Part shown: positions 56,933 through 64,000 of the stretch, piece by piece
How positions within the stretch are numbered: position 1 is the stretch's first letter
How the letters are laid out: each line of letters begins with the position of its first letter
Source of the DNA: Pseudoalteromonas atlantica
Lineage (GTDB): Bacteria > Pseudomonadota > Gammaproteobacteria > Enterobacterales > Alteromonadaceae
Reading direction: 5' to 3'
NCBI GenBank assembly: GCA_007988745.1
Contig: BJUT01000003.1
Span: 1-64,000, forward strand
DNA: 64,000 bases
Made by a program: the position numbers and the translations under genes
The notes under the pieces: model-generated
The model's database searches: none
Told to the model about the DNA's origin: nothing
Seen by the model: only the letters and a program-made list of their open reading frames with translations

Positions 56933-57292
56933 TTACTTTTTATTTTGTGTATCGGGCTTAACTTTTTTACCTAACCGATAAGCATCAACCATACTTAGTA
57001 ACCAAATGACCACCATTAAAGGAAGATATTTATATTCCCCAAGCTGAGCACATTCACCTGATGGATTACGGGCGGCTTGTAAAATGCCTGAAGCCGTCAT
57101 CGGAATTTTACCTGCTAAAATTTCATTTGCGCTACATTGCGCTATAGCCAAAATATCACCTAATGTCATAAACAAAAGTAGCGTAAATACACCTGCAAAA
57201 ATACAGCCTATTAAATGCTTTTTAAGCGAAAAATGCCCTGCCCCAGGATACACAATGGCAGTAAGTAAAACGGCTTTGAGCTCTTTTTTCAT
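56933..57292 (-). CDS. Small membrane protein, 119 aa
   Basis: I do not recognise the family with certainty. There are three hydrophobic segments: an N-terminal reentrant-like stretch (LTAIVYPGAGHFSLKKH), a helix near 28-50 and another near 88-105. The PGAGHF motif followed by a basic patch resembles small TM2-like membrane proteins. A central loop has two cysteines. It is monocistronic, between the small exported genes and the divergent PAQR gene. Confidence 0.68.
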   Translation of the reverse strand: MKKELKAVLLTAIVYPGAGHFSLKKHLIGCIFAGVFTLLLFMTLGDILAIAQCSANEILAGKIPMTASGILQAARNPSGECAQLGEYKYLPLMVVIWLLSMVDAYRLGKKVKPDTQNKK

Positions 57293-57459
57293 GATAAACG
57301 TGCCTTAATTAATTGAGACTATACGACCACACTATACCCGATTAATTCCCTTTAAAATCAATAAAAGTACGGTGACTAATTTACAGTAACAATGCTGACA
57401 TTGAAACATTGAGCGTACACCTGTACACTCAAGTTTAATTAATAAGTGGTAGGACTAGT

Positions 57460-58089
57460 ATGACTATAGGTGCACCCTATTCTCGCAAAGAAGAAAAACT
57501 CAATGTATTAAGCCATGCACTGGGAATATTTTTTGCTGTGTTTGTAATGTGGGATTTATTTAAACAAGCCACCAGCGTAAAAGCTTATATTAGCACCGCT
57601 GTATATGGGGCTAGTTTATTTGTATTGTTTTTATCATCCACACTTTATCACGCCAGTGTACAGCCCAAATTACGCGCTTTTTATAAAAAGTGCGATCACT
57701 GCGCTATTTACGTATTAATAGCGGGTACGTACACCCCATTTTTATTGCTATCTCTAAATGGATTGTGGTCTTGGGGGACACTGAGTTTTATTTGGGCAGT
57801 CGCGCTTGGTGGCGTTGCTTATAAAGTGCTGGTTAAAAATGGTAATAAAAAAGTCTCGCTGGCTACCTACTTACTTATGGGCTGGTTTGCCCTTGCGATT
57901 GTATACCCACTTTATTTAAATATTGATGTAAAAGCACTGTACTGGTTACTGGCCGGTGGCATTTTTTATAGCTTAGGAACATTATTTTATAGCGCTAAAA
58001 GCACTCAATTTAGCCACGCAATTTGGCACCTCTTTGTAATAGCTGGGTGTGTGTGCCACTACATTTCAATTACTAATTACGTGTATTAA
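57460..58089 (+). CDS. PAQR/hemolysin III family membrane protein
   Basis: A seven-helix inner-membrane protein of 209 residues. The conserved PAQR zinc-site elements are present: the opening KLNVLSHALG, SSTLYHASV near residue 62 and HAIWHLFVIAGCVCHY near the C-terminus with paired His. The DHCAIYVLIAGTYTPF segment near 80 is the family signature. Bacterial homologues (TrhA/YqfA) affect membrane lipid and fatty acid homeostasis. It is monocistronic and lies near the lipid-related stress operon, but I see no TGATC promoter for it. Confidence 0.9.
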   Translation: MTIGAPYSRKEEKLNVLSHALGIFFAVFVMWDLFKQATSVKAYISTAVYGASLFVLFLSSTLYHASVQPKLRAFYKKCDHCAIYVLIAGTYTPFLLLSLNGLWSWGTLSFIWAVALGGVAYKVLVKNGNKKVSLATYLLMGWFALAIVYPLYLNIDVKALYWLLAGGIFYSLGTLFYSAKSTQFSHAIWHLFVIAGCVCHYISITNYVY

Positions 58090-58472
58090 TGCATGTAATT
58101 AGTAATTTTACGCTACGTACATAAACCGCATTAATTTGGCTACCCTTCTATATAAAAGCGCGTTTTAGCCCAGGTGATATCACCTGGGCCTTAATTAAAA
58201 ACGCTGTAATTTACCGCTTTGACTATAAGCCTATCACTGTCCTTACTCGCCTAATTAAATAGCTCGATAAACAGCGTGTAACATTTTCGGTACTCTTATC
58301 CATTTTTTACCCATTATCTTCACATAATCCTTTCCTAGTTTTAAAATAAATGCATTAAAATAAGTGACATAGCATCATATTTTGAATGTAACGCTATGGC
58401 ATATCTATTGCTCCTTCAATATAAATGGTCAGTAAAACCTTGGCCAAGCAAATACGTTAAAGGAGATACAAA
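58090..58472. other. Intergenic region with 22-base palindrome
   Basis: A 383-base non-coding stretch after the PAQR gene. It contains the perfect palindrome at 58168-58189 (GCCCAGGTGAT and its complement) that probably terminates the upstream gene, though the T-run is missing. Nothing else is recognisable before the small ORF at 58473. Confidence 0.6.
58168..58189. terminator. Perfect 22-base palindrome, probable terminator
   Basis: GCCCAGGTGAT is followed directly by its reverse complement, 78 bases after the PAQR stop. It lacks a T-run, so a binding site is also possible. Confidence 0.45.
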
Positions 58473-58595
58473 GTGGGCGCATTACAAGCTGATTCTACAA
58501 TTGAGGCAAGTGCTACATTAGTAAGTTGCTACTTATACTCAATATTTTACAACCACACTCACTTTTACGTCTATTCCCGCCAAGCAAAGAGGTAG
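58473..58595 (+). CDS. Possible small protein, 40 aa, GTG start
   Basis: A GTG-initiated ORF lies behind AAGGAGA at good spacing. It reads MGALQADSTIEASATLVSCY at the start and then a basic, Tyr-rich tail. The 13 bases ACGTTAAAGGAGA before it (58454-58466) recur exactly before the downstream SDR gene (58668-58680). It may be a real small gene or the remnant of an earlier gene or duplication. It has no recognised domain. Confidence 0.35.
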   Translation: MGALQADSTIEASATLVSCYLYSIFYNHTHFYVYSRQAKR

Positions 58596-58687
58596 GTAAC
58601 TCGCATTGCTGCGTTATATGCCATTAGGCTCTTTGTGATTACATGCAGTTAATCCAACTTAAACTTTACGTTAAAGGAGACGTTGAT

Positions 58688-59587
58688 ATGCCAACTAACC
58701 AATTTACGATGCAAGACCCTAGAAGCCAATATCAAATGGGTCGGACCGAAAAAGACAGTGATCAACCAGACCCTGGCCTAGATGAAATTTTAAAACCTAA
58801 AGCAGATCACGGCGAAGATACCTATGTAGGTAGCGACAGATTAAAGGGTCGCAAGGCGTTGATCACCGGGGGCGACTCGGGCATTGGCAGAGCGGTTGCC
58901 ATTGCATTTGCCAGAGAAGGTGCCGATGTAGTTATTAATTACTTAGCCAGCGAAGAAGCTGATGCGAAAGAAACACTCGATATATTAAAAGCCAGCGGTA
59001 ACAAAGCATGGGGAATTGCAGGCGATATCTCTGATGAGAGTTTTTGTAACGACCTTGTGGCGCAAAGCGTTGAAAACTTAGGCTCAATCGACATATTAGT
59101 GAATAATGCGGGTAAGCAACAGTTTGTTGCAGAGTTAGACGATTTATCTACCGAGCAATTTTGCCAAACATATGCAACAAATGTATTTGCTATGTTTTGG
59201 ATAACAAAAGCGGCGGTAAAACATATGCCACCGGGCGCTAGTATTATTAATACAACCTCTATCCAATGTTATCAACCCTCTGCTGGGCTTCTTGATTACG
59301 CATCGACTAAGGGCGCAATTACAAGCTTTACTAAAAGTTTAGCAAAAATGGTGATTGATAAAGGCATTCGGGTTAATGGGGTTGCTCCTGGGCCAATTTG
59401 GACCCCGCTTCAACAAAGTGGTGGCCAACCGGCTAAAAAATTGCCTGAATTTGGTGATAACGTACCATTAGGCAGGCCAGGACAGCCTGCTGAACTAGCA
59501 CCCACCTATGTCTACTTAGCATCGCAAGAGTCAAGTTACATTACCGCTGAAATAATGGGTGTTACAGGTGGGCAGCATCTACCTTAA
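58688..59587 (+). CDS. SDR oxidoreductase, general-stress type
   Basis: A short-chain dehydrogenase with an N-terminal extension of about 45 residues (PDPGLDEILKPKADHGEDTY) as in the YhxC/YhxD/YdaD stress-associated group. The cofactor motif TGGDSGIGRA is near residue 58, NNAG near 137, the catalytic Ser in NTTSIQCYQ near 187 and YASTKG near 201. The ATG at 58688 is selected by AAGGAGA seven bases ahead; the longer frame from 58643 lacks one. It is 299 residues. Some relatives reduce aldehydes, but the substrate here is unknown. A strong terminator follows. Confidence 0.88.
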   Translation: MPTNQFTMQDPRSQYQMGRTEKDSDQPDPGLDEILKPKADHGEDTYVGSDRLKGRKALITGGDSGIGRAVAIAFAREGADVVINYLASEEADAKETLDILKASGNKAWGIAGDISDESFCNDLVAQSVENLGSIDILVNNAGKQQFVAELDDLSTEQFCQTYATNVFAMFWITKAAVKHMPPGASIINTTSIQCYQPSAGLLDYASTKGAITSFTKSLAKMVIDKGIRVNGVAPGPIWTPLQQSGGQPAKKLPEFGDNVPLGRPGQPAELAPTYVYLASQESSYITAEIMGVTGGQHLP

Positions 59588-59639
59588 TCATGCTAGCTCA
59601 CTCATATTAGTTAATCTCAACATATTGATTTTATAAAAT

Positions 59640-59668
59640 AATAGCGGCGTATATACGCCGCTATTTTT
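59640..59668 (+). terminator. Terminator after the SDR gene
   Basis: A perfect 26-base palindrome (AATAGCGGCGTAT and its complement) is followed by T residues. A second imperfect hairpin lies at 59698-59722. Confidence 0.85.
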
Positions 59669-59858
59669 ACCTAGCCTTTTTCAATTATACCTAAATAAGC
59701 CCCACTAAGTATTAGTGAGGCTCTGGTTAACAATACCTTAGACAGCATCTTAGCTTGGTACTAAACCCTGTGCTCGAGCAACACTATTTAGCTCAGTGTA
59801 AGCAAGAGCGTGCCTATTTAGACACGCATAAATTAACTGCATAAATAACTTAAGCCGA

Positions 59859-60410
59859 TTAAGTATTATCTTTTTTAGCACGTATACCGCGAATGAACTC
59901 TTCTAAATAAGGTGTAAATTCTAGCGCAAGTGCTATAAATAGCACCGTTGCCAAGTAAGTTATTGGTAAAGGAGAGGCTTTTAATTGCAGCGTAAAGTCA
60001 GGAGGAAAGCCGCCTGGAGTAAATAAAGCGGTAAATTGCTCCCAATGGCGCGCAATAATTAATACCAAAGCTAACAGGGGTATCATTTCTAAAAAACTGT
60101 GTATATGTTGCTCTACCGGCCCTACCCTTCGCTTACTTACTGCATAACTTACATCCCACATTGCTGTAAGCTCATGCAGAAAAAACAACACAATACAAAT
60201 GGCAATAATCAAACTATTAACTTCAAAAATTAAAACGAGGATTAACGGAATGCCCACTTCGGCAAACATTAATAAATGAATAAATGACTCTTTAGCACCG
60301 CTGGTTGTAGAAATATTACTACGTCGATGACAAAACCAATCAGCAATACCAGCAGCAAGCCACACAGGGATCACAAAATACATTAAAATCAATAAAGTTG
60401 GGTCAGTCAT
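59859..60410 (-). CDS. Conserved membrane protein with His/Glu motifs, 183 aa
   Basis: I do not recognise a named function. Four to five hydrophobic helices are visible. Polar residues are conserved-looking and regularly placed: ADWFCHRRSNI near residue 24, GAKESFIHLLMFAE near 38, LHELTAMWDVSYA near 79 and PVEQHIHSFLEMIP near 97. The His, Glu and Asp could bind metal within the membrane, as in di-iron or fatty-acid hydroxylase-like proteins; this is inference only. It stands alone, in a region with unassigned flanks. Confidence 0.7.
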   Translation of the reverse strand: MTDPTLLILMYFVIPVWLAAGIADWFCHRRSNISTTSGAKESFIHLLMFAEVGIPLILVLIFEVNSLIIAICIVLFFLHELTAMWDVSYAVSKRRVGPVEQHIHSFLEMIPLLALVLIIARHWEQFTALFTPGGFPPDFTLQLKASPLPITYLATVLFIALALEFTPYLEEFIRGIRAKKDNT

Positions 60411-60973
60411 AGTTTGTTAGTCCTTAATATTTCGTTTTAATAACCCTCATGCTTAAAACTAATTATTTACACTTCATCACCTCAATTATTCATCACTAGC
60501 GATGTGAAAAACCGTATTTTTCAAATAATTTATCAGTCACTTTTAAGATGGCTTGAGGATTACTTACGTTTTTACGCTTTTACTCTTTTACCTTTTTGCA
60601 AATGAGATACCATTTTAAACGCGCCCTTAAGCCAACATTTGGTATGCTCAATATCTATTTACAACAAATAAGTAGTTCAAATGTTATGCCAAATCTCGAC
60701 GCTAAATTGATTTAATGCCATCTTAGGTATTGGTAGGTGTGGAGGTGTTTTTACTTTGCCGTATATATTTTTATTGTGTAAAAAATAGAAAATATATCGC
60801 TTTTCATTGTAAGTTTTTCATTCACAAAGCTAGATAAGGAGATTGTGTTAAAAGTAAAACTACAAGCTGAATAACCCTATTTTTTGTAGATTTACGATAG
60901 CTAAAAACAAAAAAGTAAGCCGCACACTTGTAATAAAGCAGCCTTTAAAAGCTTTTTTACGATAATACGTTCA
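60411..60973. other. Intergenic region, 563 bases, no gene seen
   Basis: This A+T-rich gap lies between two minus-strand genes. It includes TAAGGAGATT before GTG at about 60845, but the reading frame closes after nine codons. A weak AAAGC/GCTTT hairpin is near 60935. No repeat, RNA gene or convincing promoter is visible. Confidence 0.55.
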
Positions 60974-61285
60974 CTACAGCCATCTACACTCGCGCATGTT
61001 CACTTTGTCGTTTTTAAAGCTAACCCCTTCTAATAATAGCTTTTGGCGCTGCTCTTGGTATTTATCACTGCCTGCAGGAAATGATATTTTACCTTGGCTA
61101 TTTACTACTCTGTGCCACGGTATAACAGAATCATCTGGCATTTGCTTTAAAAGGCGCCCTACTAAGCGTGAATTTTGCGGGAAACCTGCAAGCGTTGCTA
61201 CTTGCCCGTAACTTGCTACAAAACCTGCAGGTATATTTGCAATAATGGTGTAGATGAGGGTTTCTTTCTCAATATTATCGGTCAT
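60974..61285 (-). CDS. Alkyltransferase-like protein (MGMT family without acceptor Cys)
   Basis: This 103-residue protein is the DNA-binding half of the O6-alkylguanine transferase family. The usual PCHRV acceptor motif reads PWHRV here (residues 56-60), so Trp replaces the acceptor Cys and it cannot be a methyltransferase. The helix-turn-helix with the arginine finger lies in QNSRLVGRLLKQMP near 37-50. Such proteins (Atl/YbaZ) bind alkyl-guanine lesions and hand them to nucleotide excision repair. The start at 61285 is inside the end of the LysR gene (11-base overlap); a longer frame lacks family sequence. Confidence 0.9.
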   Translation of the reverse strand: MTDNIEKETLIYTIIANIPAGFVASYGQVATLAGFPQNSRLVGRLLKQMPDDSVIPWHRVVNSQGKISFPAGSDKYQEQRQKLLLEGVSFKNDKVNMRECRWL

Positions 61286-62171
61286 TAACGTACGCCTCAC
61301 TGAGTACTTTAAATTGCTCCCAAATAGAGCGCGCAACAGGGCCATGGTGTATTGCATCACGCCTAAATGCACGTACTTCTATACCAAACTCATCTTCTCT
61401 GTCGTTTATCTGTATTTGCTGCAACAGCCCTGCTTCTATTTCAGGGGCGCAATAGTCTATGTTCATCATTGCCCAGCCGGCACCAGCAAGCAAAAACGAC
61501 TTTAAATTGGTTACATCGTCAATCTTCATTAAGGCAGAGCCTTTTGAATACGAAAGCTTGTCGCTGTCTATGCTTAAGTCACTTTCAAACATGGCCAAAC
61601 ACGGGTAATTTTGTAGCTCGTTAAAGGTCATGTACTTAGGAAACGTATTAGTAGATGCAATAATTCCAATGTTTAATTTACCAATAGGTAGGCTCTCTAA
61701 GTGCCCTGTTGCATGAAATAAGTCAAACCAGGGGCCTATGCCTAACTCCACTTGCCCACTATTTACTTGCTCTAAAGAGACAAAGCGTTTGCCACTGGTT
61801 AAATTAAACTCTGTACGCTTAAATAGTCTAAAAGTATTACTTATGATCTCGTTATAACTGTCTTTTTGACAAATTTGCTCGTAGCAAATTCGATATTGTG
61901 GCTCGTTACCCAGTGCAAGCTCTTTAGCAAGCTGTGCTAGCTCATCATTTGCATGCAATAATTGTTGTGCTTCGCGATGAAAAACACGCCCTTTTTCAGT
62001 TAACTGTAATCGGTACTTGCTTCTATCGAGTAGTTCGAAGCCAATTTTTGCCTCTAAGTTTTTAATTGCTAAGGTAAGCGCAGGTTGAGTTTTATGTAAT
62101 TTAAGCGCCGCGCCACTTAAACTTGCACTTTGTACAATGGCATCTAAAATTTGTAATTGATTCAGCTTCAT
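61275..62171 (-). CDS. LysR family transcriptional regulator
   Basis: A 298-residue regulator with the N-terminal winged helix (MKLNQLQILDAIVQSASLSG and TQPALTLAIKNLEAKIG, residues 1-46) and a C-terminal substrate-binding-type effector domain (about 90-295). It is divergent from an RND efflux pair, so it probably controls that pump in response to an unknown ligand. The 3' end overlaps the alkyltransferase-like gene. Confidence 0.92.
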   Translation of the reverse strand: MKLNQLQILDAIVQSASLSGAALKLHKTQPALTLAIKNLEAKIGFELLDRSKYRLQLTEKGRVFHREAQQLLHANDELAQLAKELALGNEPQYRICYEQICQKDSYNEIISNTFRLFKRTEFNLTSGKRFVSLEQVNSGQVELGIGPWFDLFHATGHLESLPIGKLNIGIIASTNTFPKYMTFNELQNYPCLAMFESDLSIDSDKLSYSKGSALMKIDDVTNLKSFLLAGAGWAMMNIDYCAPEIEAGLLQQIQINDREDEFGIEVRAFRRDAIHHGPVARSIWEQFKVLSEAYVNDR

Positions 62172-62213
62172 ACTGCGCTCAACATGATCATAAATAAAAC
62201 TTATTATGTTTCT

Positions 62214-62230
62214 AAAATTTAATGAATTTT
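62214..62230. promoter_or_regulatory. Possible LysR operator
   Basis: AAAATT and AATTTT are separated by five bases in the divergent gap between the regulator and the efflux genes. The spacing is plausible for a LysR site, but the A+T content makes the call weak. Confidence 0.3.
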
Positions 62231-62294
62231 ATTTTATATGGTTGCGGCGTATCCTGCACTTAATTATTTTGCCCATCATTGCCACGGAGAAGAC

Positions 62295-63377
62295 ATGAAA
62301 CTCTTTCGTCTATGTATACTTACTACGACTTTACTTACCTTAATGGCCTGCTCAGAGCCAGAAAAGCAAGTAAAAGAAGAGCCCATTAGGCCTGTAAAGT
62401 TATTCAATATAGGACATGATTCGCAAACAAATGTGCGCAGTTTTCCTGCTGAAGTGGTTGCTAACCAAGGCTCGTACTTAGCATTTAGAGTCAATGGTGA
62501 ACTGGTAGAGTTTCCGGTATTAGCAGGTGAAGAAGTTGAAGAAGGACAACTTTTAGCAAAGCTTGACCCAGAAGACTTTCAATTACAGTACGATGATAGA
62601 AAAGCCCGTTATGAGCTTGCTAAATCACAACTTAGCCGCATTGAACAATTACTTGAAAAAAGAATCGCGAGTCAATCAGAGTACGATGAAGCATTAGCCA
62701 ATATGCAAGTGGCAGAGTCTGCCTTTAAAATTGCCGAAACCAACCTAGAATACAGCGAACTGCGCGCCCCATTTGCAGGGACTGTAGCCAAAGTATTTGT
62801 TAAAAACTTTGAAAACATTCAAGCCAAGCAAAACATTTTACGCCTAGAAACCCGCGATTTAATGGATGTAGAAATCCAAGTTCCTGAAAAAATAATAGCG
62901 CGCATTAAAAAAGGCAGCGACTACCACCCTACCGTTGTGTTTGACGGTTATGATAATAAAGAGTACACCCTTGATTTAAAAGAGTGGGATACGCAGGCCG
63001 ATCCTACTACGCTTACCTACAAAGTTGTTTTTTCGCTGCCAGTACCCAAAGACTTTAACTTACTTGCAGGGATGACAGGGCGTGTATTTATCGATTTATC
63101 AAAAGTAACCAGCTCGCAAGTGGCTTACACTATTTTACCGGTTGAGTCGGTTTTTTCTGAAGCTAAAGAAAGCGTGTCAGATAACGCCTATGTGTGGATA
63201 TATAACCCAGAAACCGGTGTTGTTAATAAACAAGCCGTTAAAGTAGGCCAAGTACACCGCGACGGCATTGAAGTGCTAAGCGGTATTAAAGAAGGCCAAA
63301 TTGTCGTCTCTGCTGGCGTACACTCATTAGATGAGGGCATGAAAGTACGTCCATGGAATAAAGAGCGAGGCTTATAA
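62295..63377 (+). CDS. RND efflux periplasmic adaptor (membrane fusion protein)
   Basis: A lipoprotein signal with lipobox LMAC (cysteine near residue 17) is followed by the beta-barrel, lipoyl and helical-hairpin domains of an HlyD/AcrA-type adaptor: VVANQGSYLAFRVNGEL, LAKLDPEDFQLQYDDRKARYE near residue 75, and APFAGTVAKVFVKNFEN near 155. The ATG at 62295 behind GGAGA gives a proper signal; an upstream in-frame start would not. The 360-residue length is typical. The pump gene follows after three bases. It belongs to the group without a nearby outer-membrane channel gene in this window. Confidence 0.93.
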   Translation: MKLFRLCILTTTLLTLMACSEPEKQVKEEPIRPVKLFNIGHDSQTNVRSFPAEVVANQGSYLAFRVNGELVEFPVLAGEEVEEGQLLAKLDPEDFQLQYDDRKARYELAKSQLSRIEQLLEKRIASQSEYDEALANMQVAESAFKIAETNLEYSELRAPFAGTVAKVFVKNFENIQAKQNILRLETRDLMDVEIQVPEKIIARIKKGSDYHPTVVFDGYDNKEYTLDLKEWDTQADPTTLTYKVVFSLPVPKDFNLLAGMTGRVFIDLSKVTSSQVAYTILPVESVFSEAKESVSDNAYVWIYNPETGVVNKQAVKVGQVHRDGIEVLSGIKEGQIVVSAGVHSLDEGMKVRPWNKERGL

Positions 63378-63380
63378 TTA

Positions 63381-64000
63381 TGAGCTTTGCGCAACTCTCC
63401 ATAGAGAAAAAAGTAATTAGCTGGATGTTTGCACTACTGCTGTTAATTGGCGGGAGTGTGTCATACTTTGATTTAGGCCAACTAGAAGACCCAGAGTTTA
63501 CGCTTAAAACCGCCATGGTTATTACTATGTATCCGGGTGCATCGCCACAACAAGTAGAGGAAGAAGTCACCTTTCCTATCGAAAATGCAATTCAGCAACT
63601 CCCCTACGTAGATTATGTGACCTCTATTTCATCAAATGGTAAGTCGCAAATATCGGTAGAAATGAAAAGCACCTACCGAAAAGAACAGCTGCGCCAAATT
63701 TGGGATGAAATGCGCCGTAAAATTAACGACTTAGCGCCTTCACTTCCAAGTGGCGTTTACCCAAGCACCATTTTAGATGACTTTGGTGATGTATACGGCG
63801 TTATGTATGCGGTTACCGGCGATGGCTACTCTTATGATGAACTTAAAGATTACACCGATTACTTAAAGCGTGAACTCGTACTGGTTAAAGGTGTGAGTAA
63901 AGTGACCATTGCTGGTGAGCAACAGCCTCAAGTAATGGTTGAAGTGTCTACCCGTAAATTAGCGCAGCTCGGTATTGCCCCAAGCCATATTTTTGGTTTA
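63381..64000 (+). CDS. RND family efflux pump, inner-membrane subunit (partial)
   Basis: The 5' part of an AcrB/MexB-like proton-driven exporter. The start MSFAQLSIEKKVISWMFALL is the first membrane helix, and MVITMYPGASPQQVEEEVTFP (near residue 47) is the first strand of the periplasmic porter domain. About 206 residues are visible before the window ends. It is translationally coupled to the adaptor gene. Export substrate cannot be told; divergent LysR control is likely. Confidence 0.93.

Noticed and set aside
60845..60874. GTG behind AAGGAGA in the large gap
   Set aside because: The frame ends after nine codons and has no attenuator-like structure or gene following.

Overview
The window looks like a chromosomal segment of a marine gammaproteobacterium of the order Alteromonadales, most likely Pseudoalteromonas. 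The evidence is the A+T-rich composition, the gene neighbourhoods shared with enteric and marine gammaproteobacteria (fadD-rnd, yoaA-tsaB, ppnN-xni, the hisGDCBHAFI operon, ilvIH), and the secreted proteases of the Vibrio/Pseudoalteromonas type with PPC, PKD and GlyGly-CTERM modules. The genus is inferred; no rRNA or tRNA gene is present to test it. I see no phage, insertion sequence, CRISPR array or obvious genomic island.

Layout. 0.1-4 kb: rnd, fadD and an alpha/beta hydrolase on the minus strand. 4-6 kb: an alkaline phosphatase preceded by a strikingly structured non-coding stretch. 6-9 kb: a small unknown gene, tsaB and the helicase yoaA. 9-13 kb: two secreted metalloproteases (M28 and M4), each ending in two PPC domains. 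13.5-17 kb: an NhaP-type antiporter and a cytochrome c/FTR1 iron permease. 17.5-24.8 kb: the complete histidine operon behind a classical leader-peptide attenuator (MRLNLTTVHHHHHSPE, with five consecutive His codons). 25-28 kb: a lipoprotein, a DUF1289 protein, a family 25 glycosyltransferase and metY. 28-34 kb: two cyclic-di-GMP proteins flanking an M61 peptidase. 34-39.4 kb: ppnN, xni, two poorly known genes and an NAD-type isocitrate dehydrogenase. 39.5-42.6 kb: a large M6 protease with PKD repeats and a GlyGly-CTERM tail. 42.7-45.3 kb: ilvIH behind a Leu/Ile/Val-rich leader peptide and terminator. 45.4 kb: hupB.

45.9-56.7 kb is the most interesting part. It is a twelve-gene minus-strand run beginning with an ECF sigma factor of the RpoE/ChrR (ECF11) type and its zinc/cupin anti-sigma factor. 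It continues with a YbgA-like protein, a photolyase, an NTF2-fold protein, an SDR, a flavin amine-oxidase-like protein, a DUF1365 protein, a cyclopropane-synthase-like methyltransferase, a DUF2878 membrane protein, a chalcone-isomerase-like protein and a DUF3833 lipoprotein. In Rhodobacter this sigma/anti-sigma pair answers singlet oxygen. I find a TGATCT-N18-TATAGA promoter upstream of the sigma gene and a second one, TGATCG-N18-TAAATA, upstream of the adjacent Lon-substrate-domain gene. The gene content suggests photo-oxidative repair combined with remodelling of membrane fatty acids, possibly to methylated or furan fatty acids.

56.3-64 kb holds small exported or membrane proteins (including a 37-residue single-helix protein), a PAQR/hemolysin III protein, a stress-type SDR, a His-rich membrane protein, an alkyltransferase-like protein with Trp in place of the acceptor Cys, and a LysR regulator divergent from an RND efflux pair whose pump gene runs off the window end.
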